DNA of 56,876 nt, from the IMG/VR virus record IMGVR_UViG_3300025890_002227, positions 1-56,876 of that record; one strand, given 5' to 3'. Positions within the stretch are counted from its first letter, which is position 1; every line of letters starts with the position of its first letter. The position numbers and the translations under genes are program-made. Source of the stretch: a virus. This document shows positions 23,405-32,266 of the stretch, piece by piece. Below the pieces are notes generated by a model. That model searched no databases. It was not told the DNA's origin and saw only the letters and a list, made by a program, of their open reading frames with translations.

Positions 23405-23952
23405 TATATTAGTTCTTCTTCCATTTCAGGAGCGGCCGCCGCTTGATCTAAGTTTTGCTGTTCTGCTTCTTCAACGTCTTGTAGATCAATAGTTTCTCCA
23501 GCATATTCAATAGAACCACGCTCAATACTAGTCATTAAGTCTCTAGGTATTTTAATAGTAACAGTCCAAATTGGTGATTCAATTGTTTTAATATCTTCAT
23601 AATTCGTATTGTCACCCACAGGGCGTCTTGGGTATGATTCTAAATCTTTAACTGGCCTTGTTAAATTTGTTTTCTCATAGGTAACAGTAATACCATAATC
23701 TAACAATCGTTTTGCTCCTAACGGATTAGGCATTAGTTTATATGGCCACATAAATGCACACTCTACAAAATGTCTGCCATGCGCCGGCCCACTAATTAAT
23801 TCGCCCTTTTTCCAGTTATCAAAAACGTATAGATCAAGATTGTCTAATACACGCTCAAAATCTAATAGATTCTGTAATGCGTTGTCGCTCATATAAACAT
23901 TTTTGGTATTATCTAGAACATCATACAGTTTAATTCTGTTATCTTGCTTCAT
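23404..23952 (-). CDS. Probable virion structural protein B
   Basis: 182 aa from ATG 23952. Contains 'LYVFDNWKKGELISGPAHGR' and 'FVECAFMWPYKLMPNPLGAK' plus a Gln/Ala/Glu-rich C-terminal tail, a pattern seen in conserved marine T4-like virion proteins. A longer reading from 24000 would run through a TATAAATA box (23958..23965) and overlap the methyltransferase end, so the short start is preferred; the box leaves only 5 nt before the ATG. Confidence 0.7.
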   Translation of the reverse strand: MKQDNRIKLYDVLDNTKNVYMSDNALQNLLDFERVLDNLDLYVFDNWKKGELISGPAHGRHFVECAFMWPYKLMPNPLGAKRLLDYGITVTYEKTNLTRPVKDLESYPRRPVGDNTNYEDIKTIESPIWTVTIKIPRDLMTSIERGSIEYAGETIDLQDVEEAEQQNLDQAAAAPEMEEELI

Positions 23953-23957
23953 ATACT

Positions 23958-23965
23958 TATTTATA
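23958..23965 (-). promoter_or_regulatory. T4-type late promoter box TATAAATA
   Basis: Exact TATAAATA on the minus strand, 5 nt before ATG 23952, so a leaderless mRNA is expected. Drives the two virion genes at 22913..23952. Confidence 0.7.
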
Positions 23966-24511
23966 CTAATTAAAGTATCTACGGTAGTCTCTAGGACCAC
24001 CGTACCAATGTACTTCTGTATGTAAGTTTTTAGTATTAGCCTTTAGTATATGCTCTTCCCACCAGTCTGGATGCTCTACTGTACAATGTGCGTTTTCACC
24101 GTTAGGCAATATTTGTATAGCGAGTCTTGTACATATAGCAAGATATACAAATTTCTCTGCTCTTTCAAACATTTGCGTTAGTGTTTTTGGTATTGCTACC
24201 GCAGGAATATGCTCTAATACGTCAGTTGAAATAACACCGCAGAATGTACCATCTGGTAACGTGCTATGCTCTGGAAATCCTGGATCATACAAGAATATAT
24301 TTTCATCATCAATATTAAAACGTCTATTAGCATGGTTATCAGTGTATTGCCTACCCTTACCACATCCATAGTCTAATACAGTTTTAGCATTGTGCTTGTT
24401 TACTAGTATCTCAATTTGAGGTATTTCTTTACCTAAACTTACTCCAGGAAACTTATCACTGTCAGTGTGTGCTTGTTTGTATTGTTCTATATATTTTTGT
24501 TCTAAATCCAT
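23966..24511 (-). CDS. Class I SAM-dependent methyltransferase
   Basis: 181 aa. Motif I 'TVLDYGCGKGRQY' binds SAM, an acidic 'NIDDENIFLYDPG' follows strand 2, and 'CGVISTDVLEHIP' is the classic motif IV region with an Asp; the end has 'HWYGGPRDYRRYF'. It lies 4 nt downstream of a 2OG-oxygenase gene and ends in the next promoter. Substrate unknown; capsular or small-molecule methylation is possible. Confidence 0.8.
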   Translation of the reverse strand: MDLEQKYIEQYKQAHTDSDKFPGVSLGKEIPQIEILVNKHNAKTVLDYGCGKGRQYTDNHANRRFNIDDENIFLYDPGFPEHSTLPDGTFCGVISTDVLEHIPAVAIPKTLTQMFERAEKFVYLAICTRLAIQILPNGENAHCTVEHPDWWEEHILKANTKNLHTEVHWYGGPRDYRRYFN

Positions 24512-24515
24512 TTTA

Positions 24516-25265
24516 TTACACCATAAAAATATTATTAGCGTTTCCTGATTCTATAATTTCCCTGGTGCGATCTGTTTTTAAACCTGTCAATAATAGTGTA
24601 GTTCTAAGCGTATTAGAAGCATTTGCTGTTGCGTGAGGAACATTAGCCCAATCAAATGTATGACAATCACCTGCTTTCCAGTTTGTATACGTATATGTTC
24701 CGTACTGATAAAACTGACCAGGTTCCCAGTCAGTAAGAAATATTGATATTCTGCAGATTTGTTCTGGATTCGATGGCTTCCAATCCCATAGTTTATCAAT
24801 ATGTCTGTTAAACATTTGTCCAGTGTGTTGGACATGACTGCGATATTTTTTCTTTAATCCTTCTGATAAGTCTGTGGATTCAGTTAGTGCAAAGTAATCA
24901 CACATAGATTTAAGCACTGGTAAGTTTGAAAAGTCGTCAAGCATATTAGATAGTTCTAATTTAGGATCGCCGTGGCCTTGAAGAATATCATATTCTTCTT
25001 GCTCAAGCATCGGAGACACATCATCATATTCGCCAAAATACTTTCTAGTTTCCCAACTAATTGCTTTGCTCTCATCGATAATTGTTTGCATTTCTTGTTG
25101 CCAAGATTCTGGATTTGGAAATCTTCCTAAGATCTTAAACCACTCACCTTCTTTATCTTGTCTTTCATTATCGAAATGATATTCGCTGTTTGAAACTGTC
25201 CAATCCCAACTGCTTTTATATGTAGCAGGATCTGTTAGTTTTTTATTCCAATCTGTAGTGTGCAT
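24516..25265 (-). CDS. 2-oxoglutarate/Fe(II)-dependent oxygenase-like
   Basis: 249 aa. Facial-triad candidates are H155-x-D157 ('NRHIDKLWDW') and H211 ('NVPHATANAS'), with R221 positioned to bind the 2-oxoglutarate carboxylate ('TLRTTLLLTG'). Members hydroxylate amino acids, peptides or small molecules. Its ATG overlaps the TAA of tctA by 1 nt (TAATG), so it is translated with the transporter operon tctC-tctA. Substrate not predictable. Confidence 0.8.
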   Translation of the reverse strand: MHTTDWNKKLTDPATYKSSWDWTVSNSEYHFDNERQDKEGEWFKILGRFPNPESWQQEMQTIIDESKAISWETRKYFGEYDDVSPMLEQEEYDILQGHGDPKLELSNMLDDFSNLPVLKSMCDYFALTESTDLSEGLKKKYRSHVQHTGQMFNRHIDKLWDWKPSNPEQICRISIFLTDWEPGQFYQYGTYTYTNWKAGDCHTFDWANVPHATANASNTLRTTLLLTGLKTDRTREIIESGNANNIFMV

Positions 25266-26773
25266 TATGTATAATCAAGTCCTTTGTCTTTTCTTACTAT
25301 ACTATTTACTAAAATACCAATGCTAATTACAATGCAAATAAGAAAAATAGGATGATTGTATATATTAAACAGTTCAAGCCATCTAAAATCTGCCATTGAA
25401 CTGAGACCAGGCTTCCATTGCTTATATCCATATAGTTGCAATGTTCCCCAAAAATACTCATCAATCTTAAATGCTACAACATATGCGACAAGAATAGCCG
25501 GCCTACTTATGTTAAACATTTTACATACAACACCAATCGCGCTTAGAATGGCTAATAGTGCCAAATCTTCCCAACCACCTGTATATTGCATATTAGCGTA
25601 GACAATTACTCCTAGAATAAATGTTGCGTAAATCCAAAAAGGAACTTCTAAGATTTTTAGAATATACTTGTATAAGAATATACTTAATAATGCTACACCC
25701 ACTGTTCCAAATATATAACCAAATGCTAAACTGTTTGTAAACTGTAGATCGTCTAGTAGACTAGGCGTGCCAATTTCCATACCAAAATACATACAAATTG
25801 CCATAACCATAGCCGCAAATGGTGCGGCTGGTATTCCAAATAAACACGCAGGTATCATACTAGATACTTTTTGTGCGTTATTTGCTCCTTCACAGCCTAG
25901 CAATCCAACAGGGTTGCCTTCACCAAACGGAACTTCTTGATCATCTTCTTTGTGTGCCGCTTTTGTGGCGCCGTATGCTAGAAAGTCGCCTACTGCTCCT
26001 CCTACACCTGGTAATAATCCAGTAACAAACCCGATTAAGCCACCGCGTATCATATCTTTCCAATTTTTTCTAACGTCACCAAAGCCTTGCTTTAAGCCTT
26101 TCCAGTAATTACCTTCAAGTGGTGGCGCCGCTGATTTTAATTGCCTTCTAAATCCGTCTAATAATTCTGGAACTCCAAACAATCCTGAAAGCAACACAAC
26201 CATTCCAATTCCATTTTGTAAGTATTCCCAACCGAAAGTTAATCTTGGATTACTTACGACATCTTCTCCTACCATACCCACTGCTAGTCCAAATATAATA
26301 GCACAAGTGCTTAGGAAGATACTCTTGCTGGCTACAAAGCCTACGCAGGCTAATGCCATTGTCATAAATCCTAAAAACTCCGGGCGTCCAAATAATACTA
26401 TAATTTTTCCATAGTATGGAAGTAAAAAGAAAGTTAATGCCGCAAATACGACACCATTAAATGTTGAATCAGCAATAGCAATTCCCATTGCTCTCGCCGC
26501 CTGGCCCTTCTTTGCCATTGGATAGCCGTCAATAACACAGGCCGCTGTTGTACTTGCGCCAGGTATACCAGTAAGAATACTAGTATAACTATCAGCACTG
26601 GCGCAACTTGCTACAATAGCAGTTAAAAAGACCAATCCTAGATAAGGATCAGCCATAAAGTATGCGCCCATACTAAAGACAGTTATCAAGGCGGTAGTAA
26701 CACCTGCTATAGGAATAATTCCTACTAACATTCCATAAGCGGTGCCAACTAACGCCCAGATAACATAATCCAT
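25265..26773 (-). CDS. tctA: TctA-type permease of a tripartite tricarboxylate transporter
   Basis: 502 aa with about 12 hydrophobic segments and both TctA signatures: 'SILTGIPGASTTAACVIDG' followed by 'MAKKGQAARAMGIAIADS' (65-105) in the first half, and 'GFVTGLLPGVGGAVGDFLAY' plus 'EGANNAQKVSSMIPACLFGI' (248-314) in the second. This is the large membrane subunit of TTT transporters, which use a periplasmic binding protein (TctC, next gene) and a small 4-TM partner TctB. No TctB is present: only 4 nt separate tctC and tctA. It may use host TctB, or function without it. Overlaps the 2OG oxygenase gene. Confidence 0.93.
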   Translation of the reverse strand: MDYVIWALVGTAYGMLVGIIPIAGVTTALITVFSMGAYFMADPYLGLVFLTAIVASCASADSYTSILTGIPGASTTAACVIDGYPMAKKGQAARAMGIAIADSTFNGVVFAALTFFLLPYYGKIIVLFGRPEFLGFMTMALACVGFVASKSIFLSTCAIIFGLAVGMVGEDVVSNPRLTFGWEYLQNGIGMVVLLSGLFGVPELLDGFRRQLKSAAPPLEGNYWKGLKQGFGDVRKNWKDMIRGGLIGFVTGLLPGVGGAVGDFLAYGATKAAHKEDDQEVPFGEGNPVGLLGCEGANNAQKVSSMIPACLFGIPAAPFAAMVMAICMYFGMEIGTPSLLDDLQFTNSLAFGYIFGTVGVALLSIFLYKYILKILEVPFWIYATFILGVIVYANMQYTGGWEDLALLAILSAIGVVCKMFNISRPAILVAYVVAFKIDEYFWGTLQLYGYKQWKPGLSSMADFRWLELFNIYNHPIFLICIVISIGILVNSIVRKDKGLDYT

Positions 26774-26777
26774 AATT

Positions 26778-27830
26778 TTAGTCTAAAAGTTCAGGCTTAT
26801 AAACTGATGGGAAACCATATGCTTCTTGGTTCCATCTAACTGCGTCCCTAAGGGCTTTCTCTGTAATTAAAGATTTTAGTGCCGCCAATAATGATGGACC
26901 ATCTTGAATCCACGGATATACTCCCGTCTTTGCGTAAATTTCTGCTGATGCAACCGGATCATTAATCATTGCAGTTACAGCCGCTTTAACTTTTGCCGCA
27001 TTTGGATTACCTTTGTTCATCCAAAGTGATTTTTGTATTGCATCACGCCAGTTACGAGTAAGTTTATATGCGTTATATAAATCGCCTGAAGGTCTTTCGC
27101 CCCATAGTGACTCATAAACATCTTCAAACTGTGTGTTAGGAAAGTTTGGATCTGCAATTTGTACATTGTTTTCTAGATCTAGAATACCGTGTGTAAACCA
27201 AAGTTCGTTGCCAGCGATGCCTTCGTAAAAGCGTTTCCAAGCCGCTGGTGATTCACGGGCAACATCAAATTCTCCGTTTTTAAATCCTAGGCGCTTTTCA
27301 CCGCCTGATACACCGTTAACCCAAATAACACGCTCTCTCCAACATGCCAAGTATTCATCGACAGTGTTGTCGCCTTGTGGTCCACATAGTAACATTGCAA
27401 CTGCCGCCGCATCTGGTTCAAAACCTGAGCCGCCCGCAATTGTCCAAGTTCCTTCTTTTTCTTGGGCACCTGCGTGTTTACCTAATACGATGTCGTTGTT
27501 CATTGAACCAATTAGTTCATAGTCAAAGTAGTTGTAATCAACCTTGTCTAGCAAGTATGATACACCATTACCACCGTGAGCAACCATAATTGTTTTGTCA
27601 TCAAAACGTAGGCTGTTGTGGAATTTATTAAATCCAGGAATATCTCTTGCACCTGGAATATGGCGTACTACTACTGGTTCACCAATGAACTTTTCTAGGT
27701 TTTTTGCAATAATTTCGCTCCATACCGAAGTACCCTTACCAGGTGCTTGGGGAACAATCAAAGTATAATCAGCTAATGCTGGTAGTGCGATGCCCACCGA
27801 AAGCATAAGTGAAAGAATCAAACGTTTCAT
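26778..27830 (-). CDS. tctC: TctC-type periplasmic substrate-binding protein
   Basis: 350 aa. Signal peptide 1-20 (MKRLILSLMLSVGIALPALA) then 'DYTLIVPQAPGKGTSVWSEI' and 'GEPVVVRHIPGARDIPGFNK', the usual TctC/Bug family opening with the P-G-K-G ligand loop. The mature protein fits a two-lobed Venus-flytrap. It captures carboxylates such as tricarboxylates or aromatic acids for TctA; the ligand is unknown here. A 128-nt leader with three tandem 13-bp repeats (27871..27909) and a GATAAATA box (27965..27972) precede the AGGAGA ribosome site. Confidence 0.92.
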   Translation of the reverse strand: MKRLILSLMLSVGIALPALADYTLIVPQAPGKGTSVWSEIIAKNLEKFIGEPVVVRHIPGARDIPGFNKFHNSLRFDDKTIMVAHGGNGVSYLLDKVDYNYFDYELIGSMNNDIVLGKHAGAQEKEGTWTIAGGSGFEPDAAAVAMLLCGPQGDNTVDEYLACWRERVIWVNGVSGGEKRLGFKNGEFDVARESPAAWKRFYEGIAGNELWFTHGILDLENNVQIADPNFPNTQFEDVYESLWGERPSGDLYNAYKLTRNWRDAIQKSLWMNKGNPNAAKVKAAVTAMINDPVASAEIYAKTGVYPWIQDGPSLLAALKSLITEKALRDAVRWNQEAYGFPSVYKPELLD

Positions 27831-27870
27831 CTAATTTCTCCTTGTTGAATAATGTTGTTTAATTTTGTTT

Positions 27871-27909
27871 ATTCGTGACGAGTATTCGTGACGAGTACTC
27901 GTGACGAGT
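27871..27909. repeat. Three tandem 13-bp dyad repeats upstream of tctC
   Basis: ATTCGTGACGAGT, ATTCGTGACGAGT, ACTCGTGACGAGT follow one another without gap. Each unit has dyad symmetry (ACTCGT-G-ACGAGT in the last, one base off in the others), the form of a repeated operator. A further imperfect hairpin (27921-27929 with 27949-27957) lies between the repeats and the promoter box. Confidence 0.8.
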
Positions 27910-27964
27910 GTTGGGGGGATAACTCTAATGAACTTCTTTCGGAGCGTTATTAAAGTTAGTATAT

Positions 27965-27972
27965 TATTTATC
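27965..27972 (-). promoter_or_regulatory. Late promoter box GATAAATA for tctC-tctA
   Basis: Minus-strand GATAAATA about 135 nt upstream of tctC, with repeats in between. Only a candidate, since AT-rich chance matches are possible. Confidence 0.45.
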
Positions 27973-27994
27973 AATTAGTACAGATTTACTATAA

Positions 27995-28657
27995 TTATTT
28001 TGACCACCATTCAGTTCCCGGTTTTGCATGTTCTTGTATCTTAGCACGAGCTATTCTATCTAACTCCGTCTCTTTAACAGGGGAAACGTACTTGGCATTG
28101 GCATTGGCTTTTAAAATTTCATTAATTAATGGATTGTCGTATGCAATGGGGAAATCTAGTATCTTACTAAGATATTTTAAATATCGATGTTCGTATAGGC
28201 ATAGCATTTCATGACTAATATAATCTGGGTTTAGATTTACTAGTTGTTGGTCAATTGCTTCGAGCATATGCATATAAGTTACTCGACTGCGTAATCGTTC
28301 TTGTTGGGCTTCTAATATGGTTTTATCTCGGCCAATAATTGCCACTTGAACTGACCATCCGTTTTTAGTTGCCCCATTAATAAATTCTTTAAACGGAGGT
28401 ATTGTTGTTACTCCATTTTGAACATAAGGAACAGAAATACTGACGCAGGCATATTTGTAATTTCCAAAGTCCGCAGTGTTCCATTCAGATGGATTATTCC
28501 AGAACTTATTAAAAGGTTCTAAATCGTGTGCTACCCAATAAGTCTCATTAAGTTCCTTCCAACCAAAGACTTCCGGATGCAACTCAAATACTTTGCTGTA
28601 CATGTGGTTTCCGGACCCCTGTGGTCCAACTAATAGCAATAACTTTTTATTATCCAC
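27995..28657 (-). CDS. Sulfotransferase-like P-loop protein
   Basis: 221 aa from GTG 28657 (a TTG at 28678 would overlap the methyltransferase end; the GTG lies 4 nt past that stop). 'LLLLVGPQGSGNHMYSKVFE' resembles a P-loop of the sulfotransferase/nucleotide-binding type, followed by a mid-segment 'QVAIIGRDKTILEAQQERLR' where the 3'-phosphate-contacting R/S region of PAPS-dependent enzymes lies. Related in layout to 29333..29950, 37198..37833, 37830..38558, 49640..50401. PAPS binding is inferred. Confidence 0.65.
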   Translation of the reverse strand: MDNKKLLLLVGPQGSGNHMYSKVFELHPEVFGWKELNETYWVAHDLEPFNKFWNNPSEWNTADFGNYKYACVSISVPYVQNGVTTIPPFKEFINGATKNGWSVQVAIIGRDKTILEAQQERLRSRVTYMHMLEAIDQQLVNLNPDYISHEMLCLYEHRYLKYLSKILDFPIAYDNPLINEILKANANAKYVSPVKETELDRIARAKIQEHAKPGTEWWSK

Positions 28658-28661
28658 TCTG

Positions 28662-29336
28662 TTACTTTGCCCAAACAAAATACATTCTATTCTTGTAATC
28701 TGTACGCAAGTCTAATACAGTAACTCCTAAAAAGTCTGCTGTATTAATAATAAATGTAGGTGTCCAATCATAAAACTGTATCCAATCTGCCTCCATTGGA
28801 TCATGCTTTAAACCCGGATTAACTCTAAAGAATATTTTACCACCGAGCGAGGTTAGTTTAACTACACGCTCTAACTCATCGAGTATTTTAGTCGTGTCGC
28901 CAAAATTGATAGAGCCTAAACACAATACTACATCATACGTAATATCGGGATCGTAATCCATAATGCCTTGCATAACGTCTGCTTTTGGATTATATGGATC
29001 TAAACCTGTCAGATTATGTATGTTTCCTCTAAACTCATTATATCCGCATCCAACATCTAAAACATTCTTTGGATTAAGTTTATTAACTTCATTAATTAAA
29101 GCAGGGCCACTATATTTGTATTTTTTAAGTTCGGGTTGCCATACTCTAGAAAAATATTGTTCTAATACTTTGTCGTCTACTTTATCTACTAACTCACCAA
29201 TGTGATTAAACGAAACATCATCTACCCATACATTAAAAATACCCTGTATGGATTGGCGTAGTTTGTGTTCGTCGCGTAGTATTTGAGTAGAGGTTTTAAA
29301 CATATCCTCTAGTTGTTTTAGGATTTTTAAATTCAC
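28662..29336 (-). CDS. Class I SAM-dependent methyltransferase
   Basis: 224 aa. Motif I 'NVLDVGCGYNEFRGNIHN' is followed by 'LTGLDPYNPKADV' (motif II), 'TYDVVLCLGSINFGD' (motif IV) and 'LGGKIFFRVNPG' (post-motif strand). Start ambiguous: GTG 29336 overlaps the previous TGA in a GTGA junction and is preferred; ATG 29303 is possible. Flanked by sulfotransferase-like genes, so the trio may modify the same polymer or metabolite. Confidence 0.78.
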   Translation of the reverse strand: MNLKILKQLEDMFKTSTQILRDEHKLRQSIQGIFNVWVDDVSFNHIGELVDKVDDKVLEQYFSRVWQPELKKYKYSGPALINEVNKLNPKNVLDVGCGYNEFRGNIHNLTGLDPYNPKADVMQGIMDYDPDITYDVVLCLGSINFGDTTKILDELERVVKLTSLGGKIFFRVNPGLKHDPMEADWIQFYDWTPTFIINTADFLGVTVLDLRTDYKNRMYFVWAK

Positions 29337-29950
29337 AGTACACACACCTTTAGATCGTTTTCTTTGTATATTTGATAAGGATTACCATATGGTAGTGCAA
29401 TGCCCAAGGCGTAACTTAATTGTTCGTTGTCCTCAACATTCCATTTTAGTTTATGTTTTTTCATAAATGCCTTTATGTGTTTGTTTTGTAAAGCAATTTG
29501 CTTCTTCATATTGGCGTCATTTTTATACCAAGCGTAATTCGGATACTTGATATCAAATCCGCCAGCTTCTTTCCACCAATCAAAGCAACTACTGTTTGAT
29601 CGATATACTAATACTATTTTAGCATAACTCCACGTTTCATGCAAGTAACCTAAGCCTGTTGCGAACGTGTGGCTCTTAATAATTCTATACTTGCTTTTGT
29701 TCAGTATGCCTTTAAATGGTTTATTAAATTCTGCTTCGTTTTGTTTATCATCTCTGCTACTAATATCGTTAAACCAATTGCCGTATTCCATACCTGGATC
29801 AAAGTATGATCCACGGTGTGTTGCAACACCATGAGTGTATTGTCTTTCTTCAGATTGGTCTGTGCTATCTATTGTTTTAGAACTGCTGATATTTGCCGCA
29901 ACGCTACTCCAGCGCGAGCCTGGCGCGCCAGTAAGGAAAATGTAACTCAT
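29333..29950 (-). CDS. Sulfotransferase-like P-loop protein
   Basis: 205 aa. N-terminal 'YIFLTGAPGSRWSSVAANIS' has the P-loop-like TGAPGSRWS with a serine/arginine pair as in PAPS-binding loops, and 'KIVLVYRSNSSCFDWWKEAG' supplies the second conserved R-S block. Length suits a minimal sulfotransferase fold. It precedes the methyltransferase gene with a 4-nt overlap. Target unknown. Confidence 0.72.
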   Translation of the reverse strand: MSYIFLTGAPGSRWSSVAANISSSKTIDSTDQSEERQYTHGVATHRGSYFDPGMEYGNWFNDISSRDDKQNEAEFNKPFKGILNKSKYRIIKSHTFATGLGYLHETWSYAKIVLVYRSNSSCFDWWKEAGGFDIKYPNYAWYKNDANMKKQIALQNKHIKAFMKKHKLKWNVEDNEQLSYALGIALPYGNPYQIYKENDLKVCVL

Positions 29951-29993
29951 ACACTTACTTATATATGAGTTACATTATTTCGTTAAACTTTGA

Positions 29994-30749
29994 CTAGTCT
30001 TCGTCGCCGTATATTCTTAATACTTCTTCCACAACGACGTGGCGTCTAATGTCTTGTTGCTCGAACTCTATGGATCTAATATGATCAGCATGATATTTGT
30101 TTAACAAATGCTGAAACTCATATAAACCATTATCTCTCATTCTGTCACTTTGGTTCAAGTCACCAGTCACTACCATTCGGGAATCATCACCTATGCGTGT
30201 TAATAGCATTTTCATTTGGCTTCTTGTAGCATTTTGCATCTCATCTGCAATAATAAATGCCCGCTTAAATGTTCTGCCTCTCATATATGCTAACGGAGAT
30301 ATTTCAATAATATCCTCATCAATCATACGTGAAATATTTTTTAATGAATAATACTCTTTAAATACGTCAAAAATTGGTCTTGTCCACGGTTCCATTTTTT
30401 GTTGGATTGTTCCTGGCAGAAAGCCGTGTTGTTCATCCACTTCTACTGCTGGTCGTGTTAATACAATTTTATCTATTTTATTTTCTGAAAATGCTTTAAG
30501 TGCGGCTAAACATGCTAACATTGTTTTGCCTGTGCCTGCTGGTCCTGATGCAAATACGATTGTATTGTGCTGGTTTAATAATAAATCTATGTAATCTCTT
30601 TGGTTAGTTGATCTTGCCTGTAATTTAATGTTAGGCTTTTTTATATACTTTGTTTTTCCATAATATTTTTCAAACTCAATGATATTTTCGTCCATTAAGT
30701 CATAAGCGTTGTTACTGCGACGTTTATGACGAGTTCTTCGTCTTGACAT
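29994..30749 (-). CDS. phoH: PhoH family ATPase
   Basis: 251 aa. Walker A GPAGTGKT (69-76), 'VLTRPAVEVDEQHGFLPGTI' and the Walker B 'AFIIADEMQNATRSQMKMLL' are the PhoH core; 'TGDLNQSDR' closes the ATPase. PhoH is near-universal in marine T4-like phages; its role (RNA-linked or phosphate-stress ATPase) is still debated. A 7-bp stem hairpin (30775..30793) sits in its leader, before a GGTGGA ribosome site. Confidence 0.95.
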   Translation of the reverse strand: MSRRRTRHKRRSNNAYDLMDENIIEFEKYYGKTKYIKKPNIKLQARSTNQRDYIDLLLNQHNTIVFASGPAGTGKTMLACLAALKAFSENKIDKIVLTRPAVEVDEQHGFLPGTIQQKMEPWTRPIFDVFKEYYSLKNISRMIDEDIIEISPLAYMRGRTFKRAFIIADEMQNATRSQMKMLLTRIGDDSRMVVTGDLNQSDRMRDNGLYEFQHLLNKYHADHIRSIEFEQQDIRRHVVVEEVLRIYGDED

Positions 30750-30774
30750 TTTCCACCTCGCTTAATTTTAAATT

Positions 30775-30793
30775 CTACACAGTAATTGTGTAG
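30775..30793 (-). other. Inverted repeat in phoH 5' leader
   Basis: CTACACA-gtaat-TGTGTAG, a perfect 7-bp stem located 26 nt upstream of the phoH ATG, between two divergent genes. It has no T-run, so it is more likely a leader hairpin or binding site than a terminator. Confidence 0.5.
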
Positions 30794-30869
30794 TAAAAAT
30801 ATTTAATGTAAGAATCGATTAAATTATAGTGCAATATATTCATTATAAAAGTTTAATAAATAAATTTCT

Positions 30870-30877
30870 AATAAATA
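30870..30877 (+). promoter_or_regulatory. Late promoter-like box AATAAATA
   Basis: Plus-strand AATAAATA, one mismatch from consensus, 6 nt before ATG 30884. Same close spacing as other leaderless candidates here. Confidence 0.5.
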
Positions 30878-30883
30878 TTCTTA

Positions 30884-32266
30884 ATGGATAACAAACATAT
30901 CAATATTATAATCTATGATGATTTAGATAATTCCGACGAAGAATATAACGAACGTGTAAGAGGAATCACAAAACATTTTACATGGCTGTCAGACAAAGAT
31001 ATCTCTATAACTACTGATCTTAGCAACACGCTAAAAGAACTTGCAAACAATGTAAAAGAAGAAAACAAGTGGGCATTAATTGTCACCACTGGGCATGCTA
31101 TACATACCAATTCAAAAGATTTTTTTAACTTAGCAGTGAAAAAATGTGAAGAAGCAAACTCTCCATTAATGGGTCATGTATTACATAATCCTGCACACGA
31201 CTATTTTCCTTATCCGTACTTACATAATCAATGCATAGTATTAGACTTGCTTGTTTGGAAAGAAATCGGATGCCCGATGTTCGAATGGGTCCATCCTGTT
31301 GACCATAAAATAAACAATTTAGTTAGGAGTGCAGAAAACTTTCACGACGAGTACACGCCTCACTGGGTAGGCCCTGATAAGACTGACGAAGTCGTAACCT
31401 TAGAACACAGAGAGTTTGGCAGTGTAGTAATAGAAAAACTTGCAGAGGCAGGGCATCGTATTATTAACTTTGACGACGAACTTAGACTGCAAAAGTGGCA
31501 TCTATATCCTACTGTCGAATACGAAACACTTAATAAGTTTTTTAAAACAGGAGAAATAGACACAGAGTCTAATCTGTATAAAAGTGCTATATATCAGGCA
31601 GTACAGCAAAAAGAATCTTTAAACCATACCGTTTACATACTTAACACAGAAGGAATTATAGCTGCTCCTCTTGGGCAATGTGATGATATAAAAACTCCTG
31701 TTGACCATTATATTGTAGTTGCAGGAGGATTTAAACCAGCACTGCTTGCACATACATATGGTCACCATAAAAATACAAAAATAACAGTTATGGATATTAG
31801 CGATGCAGGTATAAACTTCCAAAAATATATGAGAGAAAATTGGAATGGTGATCTTACAGTATATCCGCGACATATTCTTGATTTTGGTAACGCTTACCTT
31901 GATTATGATTTAGCGTGGTGCAGTTGGAATTCTATGGAAAGTGAGATAAACAAGTTTTTAGAAGAAGTAAATTTAACTTCAAGCGAGTTTCAACAAGCAT
32001 GGCAAGAATATTGCAATATAGAGTGCGACTATGTTAAAACAGACTTTTTAACTGATCCTAGCAAACTAATAGAAGCCATTAATACAGGAGAAAACAAAAA
32101 CTTTTATATATGGGTTAGCAACGCCTTTGATATGACTTGGACTGTTTTCATGTTAGGACAAAAAAACACGATGGATAAGTTTGATTCATTGCTAAAGCAT
32201 TTTGAAGAATCTAAAAACAATATTACTATTGAGGCGAGGAATCTATATAGGACGTATAACTGTTAG
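30884..32266 (+). CDS. Unknown two-part enzyme-like protein (460 aa)
   Basis: 460 aa. The N-terminal half ('HINIIIYDDLDNSDEEYNER', 'WALIVTTGHAIHTNS', 'LDLLVWKEIGCPMF') resembles the fold of a glycosyltransferase-like nucleotide-sugar protein without its DxD. The C-terminal half ('VDHYIVVAGGFKPALLAHTY' and 'HHKNTKITVMDISDAGINFQ') has the G-x-G-then-acidic-loop pattern of a SAM methyltransferase. No diagnostic catalytic set is complete. It begins the plus-strand island with radical SAM and DUF6356-like genes, and its 3' end overlaps the antisense 2OG-oxygenase gene by 41 nt. Confidence 0.6.
   Translation: MDNKHINIIIYDDLDNSDEEYNERVRGITKHFTWLSDKDISITTDLSNTLKELANNVKEENKWALIVTTGHAIHTNSKDFFNLAVKKCEEANSPLMGHVLHNPAHDYFPYPYLHNQCIVLDLLVWKEIGCPMFEWVHPVDHKINNLVRSAENFHDEYTPHWVGPDKTDEVVTLEHREFGSVVIEKLAEAGHRIINFDDELRLQKWHLYPTVEYETLNKFFKTGEIDTESNLYKSAIYQAVQQKESLNHTVYILNTEGIIAAPLGQCDDIKTPVDHYIVVAGGFKPALLAHTYGHHKNTKITVMDISDAGINFQKYMRENWNGDLTVYPRHILDFGNAYLDYDLAWCSWNSMESEINKFLEEVNLTSSEFQQAWQEYCNIECDYVKTDFLTDPSKLIEAINTGENKNFYIWVSNAFDMTWTVFMLGQKNTMDKFDSLLKHFEESKNNITIEARNLYRTYNC

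Noticed and set aside
27871-27909. CRISPR-like array
   Set aside because: Only three 13-bp units with no spacers; it is a tandem operator-like repeat, not a CRISPR.
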